Assembly: GCF_002277815.1 (NCBI RefSeq) | Contig: NZ_NKJI01000010.1 | Coordinates: 124,001-188,000, forward strand | DNA length: 64,000 nt | DNA from: Pseudomonas sp. ERMR1:02 | GTDB lineage: Bacteria > Pseudomonadota > Gammaproteobacteria > Pseudomonadales > Pseudomonadaceae | Direction: 5' to 3' | Part shown: one piece after another, positions 1 through 9,283 of the stretch | Position numbering within the stretch: position 1 is the stretch's first letter | How the letters are laid out: every line of letters begins with the position of its first letter | Notes under the pieces: generated by a model | Databases searched by the model: none | The model's input: the letters and a program-made list of their open reading frames with translations, nothing else | Told to the model about the DNA's origin: nothing | Position numbers and translations under genes: made by a program

Positions 1-1
1 G

Positions 2-1285
2 GGTGACCTGCGCACCTTGGCACGCCCGGCTGAAAACGGCACCTACCGGATCTTCGGCCAGAAGATGTTCATCTCCGGTGGCGATCACGAATTGACCGAG
101 AACATCGTGCACATGGTGTTGGCGCGTATCGATGGTGCGCCGGCCGGTACCAAGGGTATTTCGCTGTTTCTGGTACCCAAGTTCCTGGTCAATGCGGATG
201 GCAGTGTCGGCACGCGCAACGACGTGGCGCTTGCCGGCCTGCTGCACAAGATGGGTAATCGCAACACCACCTCCACCGTGCTCAGTTTCGGTGAACACGA
301 CGGTGCCGTGGGTTACCTGGTTGGCGAGGCGCATCAGGGGCTGAGCTACATGTTCCAGATGATGAACGAGGCCCGCATCGGTGTCGGCCTGGGGGCTGCG
401 TGTCTGGGCTATCAGAGCTACATTCACGCCCTGGACTACGCCCGTCAGCGCCCACAAGGTCGTCTGCCGGGCAACAAGAACCCGGCAGCGCCCCAGGTGC
501 GCATCGTCGAACATGCCGATGTGCGGCGGATGCTGCTGCAACAGAAGGTCTACGCCGAAGGCAGTCTGGCGTTGTGTCTGTACGCCAGCAGTCTTGTGGA
601 AGATGCCCACACCGCCGCCACTGAGCTTGCGCGCAGCAATGCCGCCGAACTGCTCGACGTACTCACGCCAGTGGTCAAGTCGTATCCGTCGCGTTATGGC
701 TTGCTGGCTTCGGAGATTGGCGTCCAGATTCTTGGCGGCGCCGGTTACACCCGCGAATATCCGCTGGAGCAATACTACCGCGACAATCGCCTGAACCCGA
801 TCCACGAAGGCACCGAAGGCATCCAGGCGATTGACTTGTTGGGTCGCAAACTTGGGCCGCGCGGTGGTGACGGTTATCGACTGTTCATCGCCGAAGTGCT
901 TGCCACTCTGCTTGTCGCCAACAGTGACAGCCATTGCGCGCCTCTGGCGGCGCTGCTGGCGGACGCATTGAGTGTCCTGGAACAAGTCACCGCCAGCCTG
1001 CAAGCGCAAGTGGCTGCCGATGCCACTCTCGGCATGGCCAACGCCACGCCTTATCTGGACATTTTTGGTCGCGTGGTCGTCGGCTGGATCTGGCTGCGCA
1101 AGGCACTGCTGGCTAACCAAGCCCTCAGCGCTGGCGCCAATGGCAGCGATGTGGATTTTTACCAAGGCAAGTTGCAGGCGGCGCACTACTTCATGACCTG
1201 GGAACTGGCTTCGCTGCAATCCCAGGCGCGTCTGCTCACAGACGCCAACCATGTCGCCTACTACATGCAGGACAGCTGGTTCTAG
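2..1285 (+). CDS. Acyl-CoA dehydrogenase, 5' end cut by window edge
   Basis: Flavin-dependent dehydrogenase that oxidises an acyl-CoA to the 2-enoyl-CoA in a beta-oxidation-like pathway. The frame is open from base 2, and about 428 C-terminal residues are present of a family that usually has about 590-600, so the N-terminal domain lies outside the window. The first visible residues already belong to the central beta domain (GQKMFISGGDH, then GISLFLVPKF). HEGTEGIQ carries the likely catalytic glutamate. The last 120 residues form the extra C-terminal domain of the DmdC/AidB-like long subfamily. The stop TAG is followed by a REP pair and then the FadB-like gene, suggesting one fatty- or aromatic-acyl catabolic unit. 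The substrate cannot be read from sequence. Confidence 0.9.
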   Translation, partial: GDLRTLARPAENGTYRIFGQKMFISGGDHELTENIVHMVLARIDGAPAGTKGISLFLVPKFLVNADGSVGTRNDVALAGLLHKMGNRNTTSTVLSFGEHDGAVGYLVGEAHQGLSYMFQMMNEARIGVGLGAACLGYQSYIHALDYARQRPQGRLPGNKNPAAPQVRIVEHADVRRMLLQQKVYAEGSLALCLYASSLVEDAHTAATELARSNAAELLDVLTPVVKSYPSRYGLLASEIGVQILGGAGYTREYPLEQYYRDNRLNPIHEGTEGIQAIDLLGRKLGPRGGDGYRLFIAEVLATLLVANSDSHCAPLAALLADALSVLEQVTASLQAQVAADATLGMANATPYLDIFGRVVVGWIWLRKALLANQALSAGANGSDVDFYQGKLQAAHYFMTWELASLQSQARLLTDANHVAYYMQDSWF

Positions 1286-1301
1286 ATGAACCAAATGCCC
1301 C

Positions 1302-1404
1302 CTGTAGGAGCGAGCTTGCTCGCGATGGTCGTCAACGATAACGCGTGTTTTCAGGGTGAACGCGGTGTCTTGTAGTCCATCGCGAGCGAGCTCGCTCCTA
1401 CAGG
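1302..1404. repeat. REP pair (REPIN), GTAGGAGCGAGC family
   Basis: Two inverted copies of the palindromic unit GTAGGAGCGAGCTTGCTCGC face each other about 60 bases apart and can form one long hairpin. The element fills the space between the acyl-CoA dehydrogenase and the FadB-like gene. It probably stabilises or terminates the upstream transcript (inference). Confidence 0.9.
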
Positions 1405-1442
1405 GTTTGCGGTACTCCTTTAACGAACTTCAGGAAAGCATC

Positions 1443-3553
1443 ATGAGTACTCTGGTCACCTACCACGTCGAAGACAACCTCGCGCTGATCGGCCTGGCAT
1501 CAAAGCCCGTCAACGCACTCGGACAACCCCTGCGTGCGGCTATTCTCGAAGCCTGTGATCGCGCCGCCAGCGACCCTGCGGTGTCCGCGATCATTCTGCA
1601 CGGTGAAAACGGCTTGTTTTGCGCCGGCGCCGACATCACTGAATTCGGTCTCCCTGCGTCTTTCGCCGCCCCTTCCCTGCCCGACCTCCTGGTGCGTTTC
1701 ACCCAGATCGACAAGCCGATGATTGCTTGCATCGACCGCTTCGCCCTCGGTGGCGGCCTGGAACTGGCCTTGGCTTGCGGTTACCGCATCAGCGCGGCCA
1801 ACAGCCGTCTCGGCCTGCCGGAAATCAACCTGGGTCTTTTGCCCGGTGCGGGCGGGACGCAGCGTTTGCCGCGGTTGATCGGTGCCGAACCTGCTTTGGA
1901 AATGATGATGTCCGGCCAGCCGGTCAGCGCCAGCCGTGCCCTTGACCTGGGCCTGATCGACCGCTTGATCAACGAAGGCGATTACCTGCTCGATGGCGCA
2001 CGTAGCTTCGCCCGGGAGTTGATTGACATGGGTGCAGCGGCGCGCCCCGCAGACCCTCATGCCAATCCGGCCGCCGCCCTGCCTGAAGACTTTTTCGCCC
2101 GCTATCGCACCAGCCACGAACCTCGCTGGAAAAATCGCCTGGCGCCACGCCTGGTGCTGGCGGCCGTCGAGTCCGCCTGCGTGCTACCGCTGAACGCCGG
2201 GCTGCAGCGCGAAGTCGCACTGTTCAAGGAAGCCGAAGCCTCATCGCAATCCGAGGCCTTGCGTCACGTGTTTTTTGCCGAGCGCGAAGCCGGCAAAGTG
2301 GCCGGTGTCAGCTCATCCACAGCCCTGCGTCCGATAGCCCGTGTCGCGGTAATCGGCGCGGGGACCATGGGCGGTGGCATCGCCATGAACTTCGCCAACG
2401 TCGGCATTCCAGTCACGCTGCTGGAACTCAAACCCGACGCCCTTGAACGTGGACTCGGGCAAATCCGCAACAGCTACGAGATCAGCCTGCAACGCGGCAA
2501 GCTCACCCAGGCCGAACTGGACCAACGCATGGCCTTGCTGACCGGCACCCTCGACTATGCCGACATTGCCGCGTGCGACCTGGTGATCGAGGCGGTATTT
2601 GAGAGCCTGCCAATCAAACAACAGGTATTCCGCACCCTCGATGAGGTGTGCAAGCCGGGCGCGATTCTGGCCAGCAACACCTCCACGCTCGATGTTGACC
2701 AGATCGCCGCCGTTACGCGTCGGCCACAAGACGTCATCGGCCTGCATTTTTTCAGCCCGGCCAATGTAATGCGTTTGCTGGAAGTGGTACGCGGCGAGCT
2801 CACCGCTCCCGAGGTGCTCGCGACCGTACTGAAACTGGGCAAGACGATTGGCAAGATCCCTGTGGTATCCGGCGTGTGCTTCGGCTTCATTGGCAACCGC
2901 ATGCTCGAGCCCTACTCCCGCGAGGCCCATCGTCTGGTGCTGGAGGGTGCGGCTCCCGCGCAGATTGACCAGGTGCTTACCGACCTGGGCCTGGCCATGG
3001 CGTGATGGCAATGCACGACCTGGCCGGGATCGACGTCAGCTTCCTGGTGCGCGAATCCCGCCGTGAGGCGATTGCCCATGATCCGAGCTACTGCCGGATC
3101 GCCGATGAGCTGAACGCGCTGGGTCGCTTCGGTCAGAAGACCAAGCGTGGCGCGTATATCTATGAAGGCCGCGAGCGCAAGGAAGACTTCGAGGTTATCT
3201 CGCTGGCTGAACGCATCGCCGGCGAACTGGATATCGCGCGACGGCCGATCACCACCCAGGAAATTCATGATCGCTGCCTGTTCATGCTGATCAACGAAGG
3301 CATCCAGCTGCTCGACGAAGGCATCGCCGAACGCGCTGGCGACATTGATCTGGTATGGATCAACGGTTACGGCTTCCCGGCCTGGCTTGGCGGACCGCTG
3401 CACTATGCCGAGCAGATTGGCCTGAACACTGTATTGGCCGGTATTACCCATTACCGCCAGGCGCTCGGTGAATACGGCGAGATGTGGTTCCACCCTGCCC
3501 CATTACTGGAACGACTGGTTGCTGCCGGCAAGACCCGTATCGAACGAATCTAA
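1443..3553 (+). pseudogene. FadB/FadJ-like hydratase and 3-hydroxyacyl-CoA dehydrogenase, one frameshift
   Basis: Bifunctional beta-oxidation enzyme. An N-terminal crotonase domain (residues about 1-190; FCAGADI oxyanion loop, LPEINLGLLPGAGGTQR) hydrates enoyl-CoA. A Rossmann 3-hydroxyacyl-CoA dehydrogenase (VAVIGAGTMGGGIA, HFFSPANVMRLLE, FIGNRM) then oxidises the alcohol with NAD. Near base 2999 the frame shifts: LAMG in homologues reads LAMA-stop here because a run of three G is two. The rest (AMHDLAGIDVSFLV onward) continues in the next frame to the TAA at 3553. Adding one G gives an uninterrupted 703-residue protein. The ATG at 1443 follows AGGAAAG. A one-base sequencing error is as likely as true inactivation. 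Confidence 0.88.
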
Positions 3554-3582
3554 GACCAGATTTTGGCGTTACACCAATCCCG

Positions 3583-3672
3583 TGTAGGAGCCGGCTTGCT
3601 GGCGAAGGCGGTGGACCAGCCGCTTATGTATCGACTGAACGGTCGTCTTCGCCAGCAAGCCGGCTCCTACAG
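3583..3672. repeat. REP pair, GTAGGAGCCGGC family
   Basis: Inverted copies of TGTAGGAGCCGGCTTGCTGG flank a 35-40 base spacer between the FadB-like gene and the thiolase. This is a second sequence family of REP, with CCGGC in the stem instead of CGAGC. Confidence 0.88.
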
Positions 3673-3716
3673 GGGCAGGCCCTGGGACCTAGCATCTCTT
3701 GAACAGGAACAACAAA

Positions 3717-4901
3717 ATGAAAGAAGCCGTTATCCTTTCCACTGCCCGCACGCCGATCGGCAAGGCGTTTCGCGGTGCCTTCAACATCACCACTTCCCCG
3801 ACCATGGCCAGCTTCGCGATTCGCGCCGCCGTCGAGCGAGCCGGTATCGAGACCGGTGAAATCGAAGACCTGGTGATGGGCACCGGCATGCCCGCCGGCA
3901 CGGCTGGCTGGAACCTGGGCCGCATGAGCGCGTTGGCCGCAGGCCTGCCGCTGACCGTCAGCGGTCAGACCCTGGACCGCCAGTGCGCTTCGGGTCTGAT
4001 GGCCATCGCGACCGCCGCCAAGCAAATCATGGTCGACGGCATGCAGGTGACCGTTGGCGCGGGGCAGGAACACATCAGCCTGGTGCAAAACCGTCATATG
4101 GAATGGGTCGGTAGCCAGCATGACGAAAGCGTCCTGCGCAACGTCCCCCTCGCCTATATGCCGATGCTGCAAACCGCCGAACTGGTCGCCAAGCGCTACG
4201 GCATCAGCCGTGAAGCGCAAGACCTCTACAGCCTGCAATCGCAACAGCGAACCGCCGCTGCGCAACAGGCAGGTTTGTTCAGGCAAGAAATAGTGCCCGT
4301 CACGGTCACCAAACAGGTGGTGGACAAGGCCAGCGGTGTGGTCAGCCATGAACAGGTCAGCCTGAGCCTGGATGAAGGCAACCGCCCACAGACAATCCTT
4401 GACGACCTGAGCAAACTCAAACCGGTGATCGAAGGCGGCTGCATCACCGCCGGTAACGCCAGCCAATTGTCCGATGGCGCCAGTGCCTGCGTGTTGATGG
4501 ACGCGCGACTGGCCGAACAGCGCAACCTGCAACCGCTGGGCCTGTACCGGGGCATCGCAGTGGCGGGCCTGGCGCCGGAGGAGATGGGCATCGGTCCGGT
4601 GCTGGCTGTACCAAAACTGCTGAAGCAGCATGGGCTGAAAGTCGATGACATCGGCCTCTGGGAACTCAACGAAGCCTTCGCCTGCCAGGTGATCTACTGC
4701 CGCGACAGACTGGGTATCGATAACGACAGGCTCAACGTAAACGGTGGCGCGATTTCAATCGGTCACCCTTATGGCATGAGCGGCTCGCGCATGGTGGGTC
4801 ATGCCTTGCTGGAGGGTAAACGCCGTGGGGTTAAATACGTGGTGGTGACCATGTGCGTCGGCGGTGGCATGGGTGCAGCCGGCTTATTTGAGGTGCTGTG
4901 A
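3717..4901 (+). CDS. Acetyl-CoA acyltransferase (thiolase)
   Basis: Thiolase of 394 residues that cleaves 3-ketoacyl-CoA to acetyl-CoA and a shortened acyl-CoA, or runs in reverse as acetyl-CoA acetyltransferase. The nucleophilic cysteine is in LDRQCASGLMA, the active-site histidine in ISIGHPYGMSGSRM, and the second cysteine in CVGGGMGAAGLFE near the C-terminus. All three catalytic landmarks are intact. The ATG at 3717 gives the usual thiolase N-terminus (KEAVILSTARTPIGK). The stop codon overlaps the ATG of the following SDR gene (ATGA), which indicates translational coupling. It completes the dehydrogenase, hydratase/dehydrogenase and thiolase series. Confidence 0.93.
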   Translation: MKEAVILSTARTPIGKAFRGAFNITTSPTMASFAIRAAVERAGIETGEIEDLVMGTGMPAGTAGWNLGRMSALAAGLPLTVSGQTLDRQCASGLMAIATAAKQIMVDGMQVTVGAGQEHISLVQNRHMEWVGSQHDESVLRNVPLAYMPMLQTAELVAKRYGISREAQDLYSLQSQQRTAAAQQAGLFRQEIVPVTVTKQVVDKASGVVSHEQVSLSLDEGNRPQTILDDLSKLKPVIEGGCITAGNASQLSDGASACVLMDARLAEQRNLQPLGLYRGIAVAGLAPEEMGIGPVLAVPKLLKQHGLKVDDIGLWELNEAFACQVIYCRDRLGIDNDRLNVNGGAISIGHPYGMSGSRMVGHALLEGKRRGVKYVVVTMCVGGGMGAAGLFEVL

Positions 4902-5677
4902 TGGACGTTCTCAACAGTTTTTCTCTGACGGGCAAGACGGTGTTTGTCACTGGCGCCTCCAGCGGCATTGGTGCACACCTGGCGCGAGTGGCCAGTGGTG
5001 CCGGGGCTCGTGTGGTGCTCGGCGCCCGACGTGTCCAGCGCTTGCAGCAGCTCGCTGAAGACATTCGCGAGGCCGGCGGCGAAGCGCTTGCCGTGGCTTT
5101 GGACGTCACGGATCGGGACAGTGTTGAAGCAGCGTTTGACGCAGCCGAGATCGTTTTCGGTGTGGTAGACGTGGTACTCAACAATGCCGGTATCGGCAAT
5201 GGACAAAGAGTGCTGGAGATCAGTGAGGCCGATTGGCGCGCGATGCTATCGACCAACCTTGATGGCGTCTGGCGCGTTGCCCAGTGCGCCGCGCAACGGC
5301 TCGCCAAGGCGCAGCGCCCCGGCAGCATCGTCAACATCGCCTCGATGCTCGGTGTGCGCGTGGGCACCGGGTACAGCCACTACTGCGCGGCGAAGGCTGG
5401 CGTGGTGCAGCTGAGCAAATCGCTGGCGCTGGAACTGGCTCGTTACCAGATCCGGGTCAATGCGATTGCGCCGGGTTACTTCAAGACCGAAATGAACGAC
5501 GCCTATTTCGATAGCGACAAGGGCCAGGCGTACATACGCGAAACCGTGCCGATGCGTCGACTTGGAAGCCTGCAGGAACTGGAAGGCCCGTTCCTTCTGC
5601 TCGCGAGCGAGGCCGGCGCGTTCATGACCGGCGCGGTACTGGCTGTGGACGGTGGCCATCTGGTCGGCAGCCTGTAA
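4901..5677 (+). CDS. SDR family oxidoreductase
   Basis: Classical short-chain dehydrogenase/reductase of 258 residues. The NAD(P)-binding motif is TGASSGIG near residue 20, the structural motif NNAG is near residue 90, and the catalytic set is Ser in IVNIASM plus YSHYCAAKAG (Tyr-x-x-x-Lys). Start and preceding stop overlap as ATGA, so it is co-translated with the thiolase. As the last gene of the beta-oxidation run it probably reduces or oxidises a hydroxy or keto intermediate. The exact substrate is unknown. Confidence 0.9.
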   Translation: MDVLNSFSLTGKTVFVTGASSGIGAHLARVASGAGARVVLGARRVQRLQQLAEDIREAGGEALAVALDVTDRDSVEAAFDAAEIVFGVVDVVLNNAGIGNGQRVLEISEADWRAMLSTNLDGVWRVAQCAAQRLAKAQRPGSIVNIASMLGVRVGTGYSHYCAAKAGVVQLSKSLALELARYQIRVNAIAPGYFKTEMNDAYFDSDKGQAYIRETVPMRRLGSLQELEGPFLLLASEAGAFMTGAVLAVDGGHLVGSL

Positions 5678-5679
5678 GG

Positions 5680-5812
5680 GCGAGCTCCCACAGAAATCAC
5701 GCTGAATCTCTGTGGGAGAGCCTGCTCGCTAAAAAACGTGCGACAAGCGCGATCGTTCAGACAGGGCGCGTTATCGTTGACGTCCATCGCGAGCAAGCTT
5801 CGCTCCAACAAG
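5680..5812. repeat. Degenerate REP cluster
   Basis: Several worn REP units, including an inverted CTCCCACAGA/TCTGTGGGAG pair at about 5686-5717 and a half unit GCGAGCAAGCTTCGCTCC at 5789-5806. They lie between the converging SDR and LysR genes. Confidence 0.7.
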
Positions 5813-5882
5813 GGAGAGGTGTGCGGTCTTCCAGTCGATAAGTGAGGTGTCTGAACCGCCGCTTTCGCTGACAAGCCAGCTT

Positions 5883-6833
5883 CTACTGGTTCTTGTAGGT
5901 AAATCCGGCCGCGAATCGCCCTCGCAGGTAGTCGACAAAAACGCTGACGGCTCTGGGCACATGTGCGGAGTAAGGGCGCACCAGATAAATGTTCTCCGGG
6001 AAGGCGCCTGCTGATTTCCACGTTGGCAGCACCTGCACCAAGGCGCCGCTCTTCAGTCCGGCTTGAGCGCTGAAATCGGGCAACAGCGCGATGCCCAAAT
6101 CAGTCAAAGCCGCATCACGCAATGCTTCGCTATTGTTGGTTGCGAATGTGCCTTTGACAGGAACAGTCAGCCGTTTCCCCGCCACTTGCGAGGAATCGAG
6201 GGCCTCGAAAGCCCAGGCCGGTGTGTCGTTGCCTCGCGGGTAGTACAGGCAGTTGTGTTCCAGAAGATCTTCCGGACGTTGAGGTTGGCCGTATCTATCC
6301 AGATAGCTGCGGGTCGCAACAAGCACCGAATGCGTCGCGCATAATTTCCAGGCGACATGGGTATCCGGGATCTGATCACTGTGCCGAATAGCCAGATCAA
6401 AACCTTCCGAAGCGATGGGGGAAATCTGATCGGAAACGTCAAGCTGCACTCTGACTTCGGGATATTCGTTGAGGAAACCGGCCAGTTCCGGAACCAAATG
6501 CTGGCGGGCAAATGCTACCGGAGCCGTCAACCGTAGAAGTCCCCGCGCTACACCTGCCGAGTCGCGAACATCGGCAAAACTGTGGGCAATTTGCTCATAC
6601 GCACTGCGCACGTCACGGACCAACGCGTTTCCCGCATCAGTCAATCGAACACTGCGAGTGGTGCGCAATACCAGACTCAGTCCCGTGGCCTTTTCCAGCT
6701 CGACAATTCGCTGGCTCACCGCTGACTTGCTCACCCCAAGTCTGGCCGCTGCCGCGGTGTAGGTGCCCTGCTCCGCAAGGATCGCCAGCCAGTGCACATG
6801 GGTCCAGAGTCGTTCGACTTCCACTTTAGGCAT
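5883..6833 (-). CDS. LysR family transcriptional regulator
   Basis: LysR-type regulator of about 316 residues. The N-terminal winged helix-turn-helix (residues about 8-65) shows GTYTAAAARLGVSKSAVSQ and RIVELEKATGLSLVLRTT. The remainder is the two-lobed effector-binding domain. The ATG at 6833 was chosen over a longer frame because it gives the usual short LysR N-terminus (MPKVEVERLW). The gene converges on the beta-oxidation run and reads in the same direction as the hydratase/CoA-transferase genes, so either may be its target. No clear T-N11-A box was identified. Confidence 0.88.
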   Translation of the reverse strand: MPKVEVERLWTHVHWLAILAEQGTYTAAAARLGVSKSAVSQRIVELEKATGLSLVLRTTRSVRLTDAGNALVRDVRSAYEQIAHSFADVRDSAGVARGLLRLTAPVAFARQHLVPELAGFLNEYPEVRVQLDVSDQISPIASEGFDLAIRHSDQIPDTHVAWKLCATHSVLVATRSYLDRYGQPQRPEDLLEHNCLYYPRGNDTPAWAFEALDSSQVAGKRLTVPVKGTFATNNSEALRDAALTDLGIALLPDFSAQAGLKSGALVQVLPTWKSAGAFPENIYLVRPYSAHVPRAVSVFVDYLRGRFAAGFTYKNQ

Positions 6834-6964
6834 GATTTGATTGTTCTCGCATGGAAACAATGGAGTCTATTTTTTCACCTCGCCATGAACAAAGCAAAAG
6901 CTCAGGCCAAAGCAGAGCGGAAGCGAGTTAACCCCTGCGCAAGGCATTGGAAAACACGTGACCC

Positions 6965-7052
6965 CGTAGGAGCCGGCTTGCTGGCGAAGGCGGCAGTCCA
7001 GTCAACAGTGCACTGCCTGTGTACCGCCTTCGCCAGCAAGCCGGCTCCTACA
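6965..7052. repeat. REP pair, GTAGGAGCCGGC family
   Basis: Inverted GTAGGAGCCGGCTTGCTGGC units about 40 bases apart, between the LysR start and the end of the hydratase gene. Just beyond, at about 7077-7098, is a short match to the dispersed element at 41.1 kb (AGGTCGGCTGTCAGG). Confidence 0.88.
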
Positions 7053-7098
7053 GGTAATTTGCGTACGAGCTACCGACCAGGTCGGCTGTCAGGCGGCT

Positions 7099-7968
7099 TC
7101 AACGATGCCGAAAAACAGGCGCCCGCTTGGCGAGAAAAGCCTGCATGCCTTCCTTCTGGCCATCGGTGGCGAATGCTGCCTGGAACAGTCTGCGCTCGTG
7201 CAGCATGCCTTCGGCCAGGCCCACTTCCAGTGCGCGATTGATCGCTTCCTTGGCCATTCGCACTGCGGGGGCGTTGTAGCCGGCGATGGTGTGTGCGGCC
7301 TCCAGTGCGGTTTGCAGCAGGTCAGCTGAGGGTACGACTCGGGAAACCAGCCCGGCAGCCTTGGCTTCGGTGGCGTTGATGGTGCGACCGGTGAGGATCA
7401 TGTCCATCGCCAGCGCCTTGCCAACCGATCGGGTGAGGCGTTGCGTGCCGCCGATGCCGGGCAGGATGCCCAGCTTGATTTCCGGCTGGCCGAACTGTGC
7501 GTCTTCTGAAGCGATAATAAAGTCGCACATCATCGCCAGTTCGCAACCGCCACCCAGCGCATAGCCGCTGACGGCCGCGATGATCGGTTTGCTCACGGTG
7601 AGCAATTGCGACCAGGCAGCGAAAACGTCGTGTTGCTGCAGTTCTACCAAGGTCTTGTCAGCCATTTCCTCGATGTCCGCGCCTGCGGCAAAAGCCCGTG
7701 GGCTGCCGGCGATGACGATGGCGCCGATGTTGTCATCGGCATCGAAGTCGTGCAGCGCTGCGACGACTTCGCGGGACATGGCCACGCTCAGTGCATTGAG
7801 GCTCTTGGGTCTGTGCAACGTGATCAGCCCGACGCGTTCGCGCCGTTCGACCAGAATCGATTCGTAGCGAGGTGCCGATGCGTTACTCGTCTGTGTCTCG
7901 TTGCTGGATTTGACGTTGGTGATTGCCGATTTTTTGTCTTGGGTGGTCGGAGCAGTTGCGGCTGTCAT
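7099..7968 (-). CDS. Enoyl-CoA hydratase/isomerase family protein
   Basis: Crotonase-fold enzyme of 289 residues that hydrates or otherwise acts on an enoyl-CoA. The oxyanion-hole segments are FAAGADIEEM and YALGGGCELAMMCD. The catalytic glutamates are expected in GQPEIKLGILPGIGGTQR, and both positions are Glu/Gly-appropriate for a hydratase. The first 35 residues are a Ser/Thr/Asn-rich extension not needed for the fold. The ATG at 7968 has a good ribosome site (AGGAGAATCCTCC) directly upstream. It is the last gene of the TetR-linked minus-strand set, about 50 bases after the CoA-transferase. Confidence 0.9.
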   Translation of the reverse strand: MTAATAPTTQDKKSAITNVKSSNETQTSNASAPRYESILVERRERVGLITLHRPKSLNALSVAMSREVVAALHDFDADDNIGAIVIAGSPRAFAAGADIEEMADKTLVELQQHDVFAAWSQLLTVSKPIIAAVSGYALGGGCELAMMCDFIIASEDAQFGQPEIKLGILPGIGGTQRLTRSVGKALAMDMILTGRTINATEAKAAGLVSRVVPSADLLQTALEAAHTIAGYNAPAVRMAKEAINRALEVGLAEGMLHERRLFQAAFATDGQKEGMQAFLAKRAPVFRHR

Positions 7969-8017
7969 GGAGGATTCTCCTGGTTAAATGGGCAGGATCG
8001 AAAAGTTGGAAGATGTT

Positions 8018-9259
8018 CTAGATAACTTCTTGCAGCAGCGATTCATCGAAGGTGCCGGTGGCGGGCGCGTAGTCCCCGGTGTGCGACATCAGCTGCGAAA
8101 GGATGCGTTCACGATGCTCATCCAGGCCGGGTGCGCGCAGCGGCGTGGCGACATCGATGTCGGCATAGGCGTTGAGCTTGATCGGGTTGCCGGCAGTACG
8201 GAACGCGCGCCCGCCCTCGCCCTGCACCTGGATGATCATGTTGCGTGCTTGCAACTGCGGATGTTCGAACAGTTTGTCGATGGTGTTGATCGGTGAGCAC
8301 GGCACCCCTGCTTCGTTGAGGCGGTCAATCCAGTGTGCTGCGGGGGCGGTCAGCGTGATTGCCTGGATCGCCTGAATCAACGCCGGTCGATTGCGGCAAC
8401 GCTGGGCGTTACTGAGGAACTGCGGCTCCAGCGCCATTTGCGGGTTGCCCAGCGCGTCGGCCATGAGCATGAACAGCTGATCGTTACCCGCGGCAATGAT
8501 GAAGCGGCCGTCTTGCGCGTCATACGCTTCAAACGGCGAGAGCGAGGGATGGGCATCGCCCGTACGTGTTGGCACCTTCCCTTCCACGTCGTAAGTCGCC
8601 AAGGCGGTTTCCATGAGTGCCGCCTGGCAGTCCAGCATCGCGATATCCACGCGAGAGCCCTGTGCGTCCCGGGTGCGTTTGTACAGCGACGAGACGATGC
8701 CGATCACCGCAAACAGCCCGGCGCTGAGATCGCCAAAGCTGGTGCCGACGCGGGCTGGCGGTGCATCGGGCCAGCCGGTCAGGCTCATGATGCCGCCCAT
8801 GGCCTGGACCACCATGTCGTAGCCCGGCAGGTCACTCATGGGGCCGGTCTGGCCGAAGCCCGAAATGGAGGCATAAACCAGATGCGGATGAGTTTGCGCG
8901 AGCCGTTCAGCACCGTAGCCCAGGCGGTCCATCACGCCGGGTCGGAAGTTTTCTACGAGCACGTCGGCCTCGGCAAGCATGCGCTCGACCAGCTCACGGT
9001 CTCGTGGACTTTTCAGGTCCAGCGCGATGCTTTCCTTGCCCCGGTTGAAACAGGTGAAATACGCGGAGTCATCCTCGACAAAGGGGCCGAAGGCACGTGT
9101 GTCGTCGCCGGTGGCGAGTCGTTCGACCTTGATCACGCGGGCGCCGAGGTCGGCGAGCACCATCGTGCAATACGGGCCTGACAGCACGCGTGAGAAATCC
9201 AGGACAGTGATGCCGTCCAACGGCCCCTTCTTGGCAGGCAGACCTTGCGAGTTATCCAT
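8018..9259 (-). CDS. CaiB/BaiF family CoA-transferase
   Basis: Class III CoA-transferase of 413 residues that moves CoA between acids, activating a carboxylic acid for the neighbouring CoA enzymes. Landmarks are the N-terminal LDFSRVLSGPYCTM, the CoA-binding VIKVE strand, LVENFRPGVMDRLG, and the family aspartate in GYDMVVQAMGGIMSLTG. Length is normal for one family subunit. It sits 24 bases after the GMC gene and is followed by the hydratase, so the set can convert an alcohol, via an acid, to a CoA ester and on to hydration. The acid is not identified. Confidence 0.9.
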   Translation of the reverse strand: MDNSQGLPAKKGPLDGITVLDFSRVLSGPYCTMVLADLGARVIKVERLATGDDTRAFGPFVEDDSAYFTCFNRGKESIALDLKSPRDRELVERMLAEADVLVENFRPGVMDRLGYGAERLAQTHPHLVYASISGFGQTGPMSDLPGYDMVVQAMGGIMSLTGWPDAPPARVGTSFGDLSAGLFAVIGIVSSLYKRTRDAQGSRVDIAMLDCQAALMETALATYDVEGKVPTRTGDAHPSLSPFEAYDAQDGRFIIAAGNDQLFMLMADALGNPQMALEPQFLSNAQRCRNRPALIQAIQAITLTAPAAHWIDRLNEAGVPCSPINTIDKLFEHPQLQARNMIIQVQGEGGRAFRTAGNPIKLNAYADIDVATPLRAPGLDEHRERILSQLMSHTGDYAPATGTFDESLLQEVI

Positions 9260-9283
9260 GTAATTATTTCCTCTTTGGATGGA